From contig JAAFJY010000005.1 in the NCBI GenBank assembly GCA_013299105.1, forward strand, positions 87,928-151,927: 64,000 nt of DNA, written 5' to 3'. The first letter of the stretch is position 1. Each line of letters begins with the position of its first letter. This document shows positions 50,485 to 59,632 of this stretch, in pieces. Both the position numbers and the translations under genes were made by a program. The notes under the pieces were generated by a model that had not been told where the DNA came from, did no database searches, and was given only the letters and a program-made list of their open reading frames with translations. Origin of the DNA: Chitinophagales bacterium. GTDB lineage: Bacteria > Bacteroidota > Bacteroidia > Chitinophagales > Saprospiraceae.

Positions 50485-53400
50485 TTAATTCCGTGGTACG
50501 CTGGAAAACTTCGTTGCGTTTCTTTCCCACAGATCAAAGTCAAGTGAACTTACTTCCCCATCCATGTTGAAATCCAGGATGTTGTAGGTGCGCTGTTGAG
50601 CACCGTTGTTGATCCACTTGGCAATGTCAGCTGCGTTGATGTCCACGTCGTCGTTCGCGTTAAGGACTTGTTCGCCGTTGCCCGCATGCATGGCAAATAC
50701 CCCTGGTGAAACTTCAGTTTGCCCAAAGTAGGTACCGATGTTTAGAGGGTCAACCAGATACGATTGCTTGTTCCTGAAATCGTAGTTGAGTGCCCCATTC
50801 ACAACTGGCACTGCTGCATGTGACATCACAATCAAGTGATTGCGGTGTTCAATGACCACATAGAAACTTTCTGTCGGGTCAAGTGCACAGCAGTTGGTTC
50901 CGGCTGCAAACACAATGCGTCCGTCACTGTAAAGCAGACCAGCACGCTGGCAGATTTTCTCAGCGCCGTTTTCTGGGCTGCGTCGCAACGAAACCAGCAC
51001 CCAGTCTACTACTTGTGGCGCATATCCTGCACTCGCATTGGCTGGGTTGCTACCAGAGTTGAAGGCATTACCTTCTGAACCACTGTAGTTCCAGGGTGCA
51101 ATGTTATACACCTGGCCACTCGTTCCTAAAGGTTGTGTAAACACACCGCCACCTCCGAATATATTGGCTTGGAACTGTCCAGGCAGCAAGAATGAACTAT
51201 TCAGGGTAGTCCGCATCGGTGGTGCCTGGTAAGCACCCGTTTGAGGGATCACCAGACTTCCTTCGAGGTAAACAAATAGATTCCAATCTACGCAGAGGTT
51301 GTAAACGGTTGGGTCATTGGTAGGATTACCATCCACACCACCTTGTCCATTCTGCGTTTCGGTACCTTCAGGGTTGCTAATAGGCGTGGTATTCTTAAAG
51401 GTACCTGCATCAGAAACATCCGTCACATCGTCGGTTCCCTGAGGACTGTCCCCGACGGCCGTGGCGGTGTTCTCCACGTAGCCAGCAGTTACATCAGCGG
51501 ATGTAACGATATGCTCCACAGTAAGTGTCGCACTTGCACCTGGCAAAAGACTTGGAATCGGATTCGTTCCGCTCGTAATTGTCCCGTTGTTGTCAGTCAC
51601 TTGAATGTTGCTTACCGTAACATTACCCGTGTTTCTCACTACGATCGAGTAGAGCACTTTAGTAATAAATCCATTTGATCCAACGGTACCAGTTGCACTC
51701 TTGATGACGCTTAGTCTTGGAGTCCGTGGCAGCGGCGTCACCGTTGGGTCATTCTCCAGCGGGCTGTTGTTGTCGGACAAGTCCGTCACATTCGGGCCGG
51801 TTGGAGGGGTACCCGTCGCCAAAGCCTGGTTGGTCACGCCACCGGCATTGATGTCGGCAAGGGTAATCACGTAGCTGGCAGTAAACGTTGTGCTGTTGCT
51901 CGCGCCAGGAGCCAGACTAGCAATCGGGCCACCTACCACTGTTACCAGCGGGTCAGTTACCGTTACATTCGTCAGCGGTACGTTACCCGTGTTGGTCACC
52001 GTAAAGGCATACGTAATCACGTCGCCGGGATTCGCTACACCATTTGGCGCGACCACATTCGTGTTCAGAACACCCGTTTTCACAATCGCAATCGAGGGGG
52101 TCTGGGGAATTGGCGTAACAGTCGGGTCGTTCTCCAATGGGCTGTTGTTGTCAGACAAGTCCGTTACATTCGGGCCGGTCGGTGGGGTACCTGTAGCCGT
52201 AGCCTGGTTGGTCACACCACCAGCATTGATATTGGCTTGGGTGATCACATAGCTGGCCGTAAACGTCGTGCTGTTGCTCGCGCCAGGGGCCAAACTTGCA
52301 ATCGGACCACCTACTACCGTTACCAGCGGATCAGTTACTGTCACGTTTGTCAAAGTCACGTTACCTGTGTTCGTCACTGTAAAAGCGTACGTGATTACAT
52401 CACCTGGATTTGCTACACCGTTTGGCGCTACTACATTCGTGTTCAGGGTGCCGGTCTTCACGATCGCAATCGAAGCAGCATTTGGAATCGTAGTAATTGT
52501 TGGGTCGTTTTGCAGTGGGCTGTTGTCATCCGACAAATCCGTTACATTCGGGCCGGTTGGAGGAGTACCCGTAGCCGTAGCCTGGTTGGTCACGCCACCG
52601 GTGTTGATATCAGCCTGCGTAATCACATAGCTAGCCGTAAACGTCGTGTTGTCACTTGCACCTGGTGCCAAGCTAGCAATCGGACCACCTACCACCGTTA
52701 CCAATGGGTCAGTTACCGTTACATTCGTCAGCGTCACGTTACCCGTGTTCGTCACCGTAAAGGCGTACGTAATCACGTCACCGGGGTTGGCACCGGTCGG
52801 AGCATTGTCCACAAATGTACCTGTCTTCACGATCGCAATCGATGGATTCCGTGGAATTGGCGTCACCGTTGGGTCGTTTTCCAGCGGGCTGTTGTTGTCC
52901 GACAAATCCGTTACATTCGGGCCAGTTGGAGGGGTACCAGTGGCCGTAGCCTGGTTGGTCACACCACCAGCATTGATATTGGCCTGGGTGATCACATAAC
53001 TTGCCGTAAACGTCGTGCTGTTGCTCGCGCCAGGGGCCAAACTTGCAATCGGGCCACCTACCACCGTTACCAGCGGGTCAGTTACCGTTACGTTCGTCAA
53101 TGGAACGTTACCCGTATTCGTCACTGTAAAGGCATAAGTAATCACATCCCCAGGATTCGCTACACCATTTGGCGCTACTACATTCGTATTCAGAACGCCC
53201 GTTTTCACGATCGCAATCGAGGGGGTCTGGGGAATCGGCGTAACCGTTGGGTCGTTTTCCAGTGGGCTGTTGTTGTCGGACAAGTCCGTTACATTCGGGC
53301 CAGTTGGAGGAGTACCCGTGGCTGTGGCCTGGTTGGTTACGCCACCGGCTGTGATATTAGCCTGGGTAATCGTGTAGCTGGCCGTGAAGCTCGTGCTGTT

Positions 53401-56400
53401 GCTCGCGCCGGGCGCCAAACTGATCGGACCACCTACCACCGTTACCAGCGGGTCGGTTACCGTTACATTCGTCAGCGGTACGTTACCCGTGTTGGTCACC
53501 GTAAAGGAATACGTAATCACGTCGCCTGGATTCGCTACACCACTGGGTGATACCACATTCGTATTCAGAACACCCGTTTTCACAATCGCAATCGAGGGGG
53601 TCTGGGGAATTGGCGTAACAGTCGGGTCGTTTTCCAGCGGGCTGTTGTTGTCAGACAAGTCCGTTACATTCGGGCCGGTCGGTGGGGTACCTGTAGCCGT
53701 AGCCTGGTTGGTCACACCACCAGCATTGATATTGGCTTGGGTGATCACATAGCTGGCCGTAAACGTCGTGCTGTTGCTCGCGCCAGGGGCCAAACTTGCA
53801 ATCGGACCACCTACTACCGTTACCAGCGGATCAGTTACTGTCACGTTTGTCAAAGTCACGTTACCTGTGTTCGTCACTGTAAAAGCGTACGTGATTACAT
53901 CACCTGGATTTGCTACACCGTTTGGCGCTACTACATTCGTGTTCAGGGTGCCGGTCTTCACGATCGCAATCGAAGCAGCATTTGGAATCGTAGTAATTGT
54001 TGGGTCGTTTTGCAGTGGGCTGTTGTCATCCGACAAATCCGTTACATTCGGGCCGGTTGGAGGAGTACCCGTAGCCGTAGCCTGGTTGGTCACGCCACCG
54101 GTGTTGATATCAGCCTGCGTAATCACATAGCTAGCCGTAAACGTCGTGTTGTCACTTGCACCTGGTGCCAAGCTAGCAATCGGACCACCTACCACCGTTA
54201 CCAATGGGTCAGTTACCGTTACATTCGTCAGCGTCACGTTACCCGTGTTCGTCACCGTAAAGGCGTACGTAATCACGTCACCGGGGTTGGCACCGGTCGG
54301 AGCATTGTCCACAAATGTACCTGTCTTCACGATCGCAATCGATGGATTCCGTGGAATTGGCGTCACCGTTGGGTCGTTTTCCAGCGGGCTGTTGTTGTCC
54401 GACAAATCCGTTACATTCGGGCCAGTTGGAGGGGTACCAGTGGCCGTAGCCTGGTTGGTCACACCACCAGCATTGATATTGGCCTGGGTGATCACATAAC
54501 TTGCCGTAAACGTCGTGCTGTTGCTCGCGCCAGGGGCCAAACTTGCAATCGGGCCACCTACCACCGTTACCAGCGGGTCAGTTACCGTTACGTTCGTCAA
54601 TGGAACGTTACCCGTATTCGTCACTGTAAAGGCATAAGTAATCACATCCCCAGGATTCGCTACACCATTTGGCGCTACTACATTCGCATTCAGAACGCCC
54701 GTTTTCACGATCGCAATCGAGGGGTTCTGGGGAATCGGCGTAACCGTTGGGTCGTTTTCCAGTGGGCTGTTGTTGTCGGACAAGTCCGTTACATTCGGGC
54801 CAGTTGGAGGGGTACCCGTGGCTGTGGCCTGGTTGGTTACGCCACCAGCATTGATATTAGCCTGGGTAATCGTATAACTGGCTGTGAAGCTCGTGTTGTT
54901 GCTCGTGCCGGGCGCCAAACTGATCGGACCACCTACCACCGTTACCAGCGGGTCGGTTACCATTACGTTCGTCAATGGAACGTTACCCGTATTCGTCACC
55001 GTAAAGGCATACGTAATCACATCACCGGGATTCGCTACACCGCCGGGTGATACCACATTCGTGTTCAGAACACCCGTTTTCACGATTGCAATCGAAGGGT
55101 TCTGGGGAATCGTAGTAATTGTTGGGTCGTTTTGCAGCGGGCTGTTGTCATCCGACAAATCCGTTACATTCGGGCCGGTTGGAGGAGTACCCGTAGCCGT
55201 AGCCTGGTTGGTCACGCCACCGGTGTTGATATCAGCCTGCGTAATCACATAGCTAGCCGTAAACGTCGTGTTGTCACTTGCACCTGGTGCCAAGCTAGCA
55301 ATCGGACCACCTACCACCGTTACCAATGGGTCAGTTACCGTTACATTCGTCAGCGTCACGTTACCCGTGTTCGTCACCGTAAAGGCGTACGTAATCACGT
55401 CACCGGGGTTGGCACCGGTCGGAGCATTGTCCACAAATGTACCTGTCTTCACGATCGCAATCGATGGATTCCGTGGAATTGGCGTCACCGTTGGGTCGTT
55501 TTCCAGCGGGCTGTTGTTGTCCGACAAATCCGTTACATTCGGGCCAGTTGGAGGGGTACCAGTGGCCGTAGCCTGGTTGGTCACACCACCAGCATTGATA
55601 TTGGCCTGGGTGATCACATAACTTGCCGTAAACGTCGTGCTGTTGCTCGCGCCAGGGGCCAAACTTGCAATCGGGCCACCTACCACCGTTACCAGCGGGT
55701 CAGTTACCGTTACGTTCGTCAATGGAACGTTACCCGTATTCGTCACTGTAAAGGCATAAGTAATCACATCCCCAGGATTCGCTACACCATTTGGCGCTAC
55801 TACATTCGTATTCAGAACGCCCGTTTTCACGATCGCAATCGAGGGGGTCTGGGGAATCGGCGTAACCGTTGGGTCGTTTTCCAGTGGGCTGTTGTTGTCG
55901 GACAAGTCCGTTACATTCGGGCCAGTTGGAGGAGTACCCGTGGCTGTGGCCTGGTTGGTTACGCCACCGGCTGTGATATTAGCCTGGGTAATCGTGTAGC
56001 TGGCCGTGAAGCTAGTGCTGTTGCTCGCGCCGGGCGCCAAACTGATCGGACCACCTACTACCGTTACCAGCGGGTCAGTTACTGATACGTTCGTCAGCGG
56101 TACGTTACCCGTATTCGTCACCGTAAAGGAATACGTAATCACGTCACCGGGATTCGCTACACCACTGGGTGATACCACATTCGTATTCAGAACACCCGTT
56201 TTCACAATCGCAATCGAGGGGGTCTGGGGAATCGGCGTAACCGTTGGGTCGTTTTCCAGCGGGCTGTTGTTGTCGGACAAGTCCGTCACATTCGGGCCGG
56301 TTGGAGGGGTACCCGTCGCCAAAGCCTGGTTGGTCACGCCACCAGCTGTGATGTTGGCCTGGCTGATCACGTAGCTTGCCGTAAACGTCGTGCTATTGCT

Positions 56401-59400
56401 CGCGCCAGGGGCCAAACTTGCAATCGGACCACCTACTACCGTTACCAGTGGGTCAGTTACCGTTACATTCGTCAGCGTCACGTTACCCGTGTTCGTCACC
56501 GTAAAGGCATATGTAATCACGTCCCCTGGGTTCGCTACACCATTTGGCGCAACCACATTCGTGTTCAAAACGCCCGTTTTCACGATCGAAATCGAAGGGT
56601 TCTGGGGAATTGGTGTCACCGTTGGGTCGTTTTCCAGCGGGCTGTTGTTGTCAGACAAGTCCGTTACATTCGGGCCAGTTGGAGGAGTACCCGTAGCCGT
56701 AGCCTGGTTGGTTACGCCACCGGTGTTGATGTCAGCCTGCGTAATCACATAGCTGGCCGTAAACGTCGTGTTGTCACTTGCGCCAGGTGCCAAGCTAGCA
56801 ATCGGACCACCTACCACCGTTACCAGTGGGTCAGTTGCCGTTACATTCGTCAGCGTCACGTTACCCGTGTTCGTCACTATAAAGGCATATGTAATCACGT
56901 CGCCGGGGTTAGCACCGGTCGGAGCATTGTCCACCAATGTGCCCATTTTCACGATCGCAATCGAGGGGTTCTGAGGAATCGGCGTAACCGTTGGGTCATT
57001 TTCCAGCGGGCTGTTGTTATCCGACAAATCCGTTACATTCGGGCCAGTTGGAGGGGTACCCGTAGCTGTGGCCTGGTTGGTCACGCCACCAGCATTGATA
57101 TTAGCCTGGGTAATTGTATAACTGGCCGTGAAGCTCGTGCTGTTGCTCGCGCCGGGTGCCAAACTGATCGGACCACCTACCACCGTTACCAGTGGGTCAG
57201 TTACCGTTACGTTCGTCAATGGCACGTTACCCGTATTCGTCACCGTAAAGGAATACGTAATCACGTCACCGGGATTCGCTACACCGCCAGGTGATACCAC
57301 ATTCGTATTCAGAACACCCGTTTTCACAATCGCAATCGAGGGGGTCTGGGGAATCGGCGTAACCGTTGGGTCGTTTTCCAGCGGGCTGTTGTTGTCGGAC
57401 AAGTCCGTCACATTCGGGCCGGTTGGAGGGGTACCCGTGGCTGTGGCCTGGTTGGTTACGCCACCAGTATTGATATTGGCCTGGGTGATCGTATAACTGG
57501 CCGTGAAGCTCGTGCTGTTGCTCGCACCGGGCGCCAAACTGATCGGACCACCTACCACCGTTACCAGCGGGTCAGTTACCGTCACATTCGTCAATGGCAC
57601 GTTACCCGTATTCGTCACCGTAAAGGCATATGTAATCACGTCCCCTGGGTTCGCTACACCATTTGGCGCAACCACATTCGTGTTCAAAACGCCCGTTTTC
57701 ACGATCGAAATCGAAGGGTTCTGGGGAATTGGTGTTACGGTCGGGTCGTTTTCTAATGGGCTATTGTTGTCAGACAAGTCCGTTACATTCGGGCCAGTTG
57801 GAGGAGTACCCGTAGCCGTAGCCTGGTTTGTTACGCCACCAGCATTGATGTTGGCCTGGGTGATCGTGTAGCTGGCCGTGAAGCTCGTGTTGTTGCTCGC
57901 GCCGGGTGCCAAACTAATCGGACCACCTACCACCGTTACCAGCGGGTCAGTTACCGTTACATTCGTCAGCGGTACGTTACCCGTGTTCGTCACTGTAAAG
58001 GCGTATGTAATCACGTCACCTGGATTCGCTATGCCGTTTGGCGCTACCACATTCATGTTCAGCACGCCCGTTTTGATAATTGAAATCGAGGGCGCATTGG
58101 GAATCGTAGTAATTGTTGGGTCATTCTGTAGCGGGCTGCTGTCATCGGACAAGTCCGTTACATTCGGGCCGGTTGGAGGAGTACCCGTAGCCGTAGCCTG
58201 GTTGGTCACTCTACCGGTGTTGATATCTGCTTGCGTAATCACATAGCTGGCCGTAAACGTCGTGCTGTTGCTCGCGCCAGGGGCCAAACTTGCAATCGGG
58301 CCACCTACCACCGTTACCAGCGGGTCGGTTACCGTCACATTCGTCAGCGTCACATTACCCGTGTTCGTCACTGTAAAGGCATACGTAATCACGTCGCCTG
58401 GGTTGGCGCCCATCGGAGCATTGTCTACAAATGTGCCCATTTTGACTATAGCAATCGAAGGAGTCTGCACTGCAGTAATCGTCTCACCATCCGTATCTGA
58501 CACCGGATTTCCCGAATAGGTAGCCGTTGCTGTCGCCGTATTCACTATACTACCTGCATCCAAATTGGCCTGCGTAATTGTATAGGTTGCCGTAAATATT
58601 TGCGTCGCGCCAGGTGCTAGACTTGCTACACTCGTTGGGCTAACTGGCGATAACCCCGGTAAAGGGTCGGTCACCGACACATTCGTTAAAGTTACATTAC
58701 TCGTGTTTTTTACCGTAAAGGTGTAGGTGATCACATTGCCCACCGCATTGTAAGTAGGAGATGAGGCCGTCTTAGCAATATCGATACTCGGAATACATAC
58801 ACTTTCCAGACATCCGGTAGAACTGGTGGTACCAGCAATGTCTCCAGGTGTATTAATTAAACAATCGAAGGAGTTACTAGGCGTCCATAGAAAGTTTGTG
58901 ACTTCATCATCAGCGTTAAAGGTAGCTGTTGTAATGTTGTTCAAGTAATATAGTCCTACCAGACCTGCACTGCCAGGGATGAAGCTGTTGTCATTGCCAT
59001 TGCCTTGATCCCAACCACAGGGATTGTTGTCAAAAACGAATGGGGCACAGAGTGGGAAAACTGCCCCCGGCTTGATGATGTCGAAACATAAGTCCATTAC
59101 GTGAACTGGCGCAGTCGACAAGGCAAGCAGGTTGTTGGTATTTGCATTCAGGTTCAACTGGGCATAACTGCCTTGCCCGCCCAAAAAGCCAAACGCAGAA
59201 CCCAAACTAGGGTTGGAAGGGCTGGTTGTCACACCTGTGACCGTATAGCCGTTTTGTACGTTTACGGCAGACAAGTTGTTGAGGTAAGCCCGGTCAAAGA
59301 AAAAACGGATGGTAGAGAATCCCAAAGCGGGGCTCTGACTGGCATCCGCGATTGCCACCCTCAAAGGGTAACAAATCCTGAGGGTGGGCTCGCAGGTTAT

Positions 59401-59493
59401 CTGAGGCGGCCCCACGCTCCATTCCAATGTTCGCTGCCCGAATACTGGATACAGTAGGACCCAGGCAGTCAAAAAAAGTAATATTCGCTTCAT
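50485..59493 (-). CDS. 3002-residue DUF11-repeat secreted protein
   Basis: A signal peptide (MKRILLFLTAWVLLYPVFGQ) is followed by the N-terminal module shared with the 44688 gene (TLEWSVGPPQITCEPTLRIC, about residues 21-235). Twenty DUF11 (conserved-repeat) domains follow. The first (SIDIAKTASSPTYN, about 238) and the last (PRLSVIKSATGTVG, about 2590) are divergent. The eighteen between, about 125 residues each, nearly all contain NPGDVITYAFTVTNTGNV and the ATGTPPTGPNVTDLSD block. The C-terminal module of about 265 residues (VYLEGSLVIPQTGAYQAPPM, then VVDWVLVSLRRSPENGAEKI and EHRNHLIVMSHAAVPVVNG) ends in a calcium-loop-like DFNMDGEVSSLDFDLWERN. No T9SS type A tail is present. It is likely a surface fibre or adhesin. 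Confidence 0.9.
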   Translation of the reverse strand: MKRILLFLTAWVLLYPVFGQRTLEWSVGPPQITCEPTLRICYPLRVAIADASQSPALGFSTIRFFFDRAYLNNLSAVNVQNGYTVTGVTTSPSNPSLGSAFGFLGGQGSYAQLNLNANTNNLLALSTAPVHVMDLCFDIIKPGAVFPLCAPFVFDNNPCGWDQGNGNDNSFIPGSAGLVGLYYLNNITTATFNADDEVTNFLWTPSNSFDCLINTPGDIAGTTSSTGCLESVCIPSIDIAKTASSPTYNAVGNVITYTFTVKNTSNVTLTNVSVTDPLPGLSPVSPTSVASLAPGATQIFTATYTITQANLDAGSIVNTATATATYSGNPVSDTDGETITAVQTPSIAIVKMGTFVDNAPMGANPGDVITYAFTVTNTGNVTLTNVTVTDPLVTVVGGPIASLAPGASNSTTFTASYVITQADINTGRVTNQATATGTPPTGPNVTDLSDDSSPLQNDPTITTIPNAPSISIIKTGVLNMNVVAPNGIANPGDVITYAFTVTNTGNVPLTNVTVTDPLVTVVGGPISLAPGASNNTSFTASYTITQANINAGGVTNQATATGTPPTGPNVTDLSDNNSPLENDPTVTPIPQNPSISIVKTGVLNTNVVAPNGVANPGDVITYAFTVTNTGNVPLTNVTVTDPLVTVVGGPISLAPGASNSTSFTASYTITQANINTGGVTNQATATGTPPTGPNVTDLSDNNSPLENDPTVTPIPQTPSIAIVKTGVLNTNVVSPGGVANPGDVITYSFTVTNTGNVPLTNVTVTDPLVTVVGGPISLAPGASNSTSFTASYTITQANINAGGVTNQATATGTPPTGPNVTDLSDNNSPLENDPTVTPIPQNPSIAIVKMGTLVDNAPTGANPGDVITYAFIVTNTGNVTLTNVTATDPLVTVVGGPIASLAPGASDNTTFTASYVITQADINTGGVTNQATATGTPPTGPNVTDLSDNNSPLENDPTVTPIPQNPSISIVKTGVLNTNVVAPNGVANPGDVITYAFTVTNTGNVTLTNVTVTDPLVTVVGGPIASLAPGASNSTTFTASYVISQANITAGGVTNQALATGTPPTGPNVTDLSDNNSPLENDPTVTPIPQTPSIAIVKTGVLNTNVVSPSGVANPGDVITYSFTVTNTGNVPLTNVSVTDPLVTVVGGPISLAPGASNSTSFTASYTITQANITAGGVTNQATATGTPPTGPNVTDLSDNNSPLENDPTVTPIPQTPSIAIVKTGVLNTNVVAPNGVANPGDVITYAFTVTNTGNVPLTNVTVTDPLVTVVGGPIASLAPGASNSTTFTASYVITQANINAGGVTNQATATGTPPTGPNVTDLSDNNSPLENDPTVTPIPRNPSIAIVKTGTFVDNAPTGANPGDVITYAFTVTNTGNVTLTNVTVTDPLVTVVGGPIASLAPGASDNTTFTASYVITQADINTGGVTNQATATGTPPTGPNVTDLSDDNSPLQNDPTITTIPQNPSIAIVKTGVLNTNVVSPGGVANPGDVITYAFTVTNTGNVPLTNVMVTDPLVTVVGGPISLAPGTSNNTSFTASYTITQANINAGGVTNQATATGTPPTGPNVTDLSDNNSPLENDPTVTPIPQNPSIAIVKTGVLNANVVAPNGVANPGDVITYAFTVTNTGNVPLTNVTVTDPLVTVVGGPIASLAPGASNSTTFTASYVITQANINAGGVTNQATATGTPPTGPNVTDLSDNNSPLENDPTVTPIPRNPSIAIVKTGTFVDNAPTGANPGDVITYAFTVTNTGNVTLTNVTVTDPLVTVVGGPIASLAPGASDNTTFTASYVITQADINTGGVTNQATATGTPPTGPNVTDLSDDNSPLQNDPTITTIPNAASIAIVKTGTLNTNVVAPNGVANPGDVITYAFTVTNTGNVTLTNVTVTDPLVTVVGGPIASLAPGASNSTTFTASYVITQANINAGGVTNQATATGTPPTGPNVTDLSDNNSPLENDPTVTPIPQTPSIAIVKTGVLNTNVVSPSGVANPGDVITYSFTVTNTGNVPLTNVTVTDPLVTVVGGPISLAPGASNSTSFTASYTITQANITAGGVTNQATATGTPPTGPNVTDLSDNNSPLENDPTVTPIPQTPSIAIVKTGVLNTNVVAPNGVANPGDVITYAFTVTNTGNVPLTNVTVTDPLVTVVGGPIASLAPGASNSTTFTASYVITQANINAGGVTNQATATGTPPTGPNVTDLSDNNSPLENDPTVTPIPRNPSIAIVKTGTFVDNAPTGANPGDVITYAFTVTNTGNVTLTNVTVTDPLVTVVGGPIASLAPGASDNTTFTASYVITQADINTGGVTNQATATGTPPTGPNVTDLSDDNSPLQNDPTITTIPNAASIAIVKTGTLNTNVVAPNGVANPGDVITYAFTVTNTGNVTLTNVTVTDPLVTVVGGPIASLAPGASNSTTFTASYVITQANINAGGVTNQATATGTPPTGPNVTDLSDNNSPLENDPTVTPIPQTPSIAIVKTGVLNTNVVAPNGVANPGDVITYAFTVTNTGNVPLTNVTVTDPLVTVVGGPIASLAPGASNSTTFTASYVITLADINAGGVTNQALATGTPPTGPNVTDLSDNNSPLENDPTVTPLPRTPRLSVIKSATGTVGSNGFITKVLYSIVVRNTGNVTVSNIQVTDNNGTITSGTNPIPSLLPGASATLTVEHIVTSADVTAGYVENTATAVGDSPQGTDDVTDVSDAGTFKNTTPISNPEGTETQNGQGGVDGNPTNDPTVYNLCVDWNLFVYLEGSLVIPQTGAYQAPPMRTTLNSSFLLPGQFQANIFGGGGVFTQPLGTSGQVYNIAPWNYSGSEGNAFNSGSNPANASAGYAPQVVDWVLVSLRRSPENGAEKICQRAGLLYSDGRIVFAAGTNCCALDPTESFYVVIEHRNHLIVMSHAAVPVVNGALNYDFRNKQSYLVDPLNIGTYFGQTEVSPGVFAMHAGNGEQVLNANDDVDINAADIAKWINNGAQQRTYNILDFNMDGEVSSLDFDLWERNATKFSSVPRN
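51725..58465 (-). repeat. DNA tandem array of eighteen ~375-bp DUF11 units
   Basis: Units are 366-375 bp and nearly identical in DNA. Higher-order copies are visible: bases from about 52237 to 53480 recur at 53737-54980 (1500 bp apart, four units) with only scattered differences, and 54146-54500 recurs at 55268-55620 (1122 bp apart, three units). Two unit classes alternate, marked by TFVDNAPTGANPG or VLNTNVVAPNGVANPG in the protein. Confidence 0.92.
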
Positions 59494-59574
59494 TTTGAAA
59501 TTGTTATTAGCGGCCCTTTACACTACGTGTAGAAACCTGGTGAATTTTGATTGCTCATTCAAAACCATACAGGA

Positions 59575-59621
59575 GCCTCAGTAGCTAGTATTCCATTTTC
59601 CAATGAAAAAGCTACTGAGGC
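59575..59621 (-). terminator. Hairpin after the third giant gene
   Basis: GCCTCAGTAGCT (59575-59586) pairs perfectly with AGCTACTGAGGC (59610-59621) across a 23-nt loop. It lies 12 bp past the stop at 59633. It is not followed by a U-tract, so it could be a processing or stability hairpin. Confidence 0.55.
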
Positions 59622-59632
59622 AGCTGCATGTT

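Noticed and set aside
52237..55050. Long plus-strand open frames (up to 437 codons, repeated) opposite the DUF11 gene
   Set aside because: They are the complement of a highly repetitive gene whose unit length is a multiple of three, so a chance stop-free frame is copied in every unit. The translation is rich in Arg, His and Tyr, with no domain.
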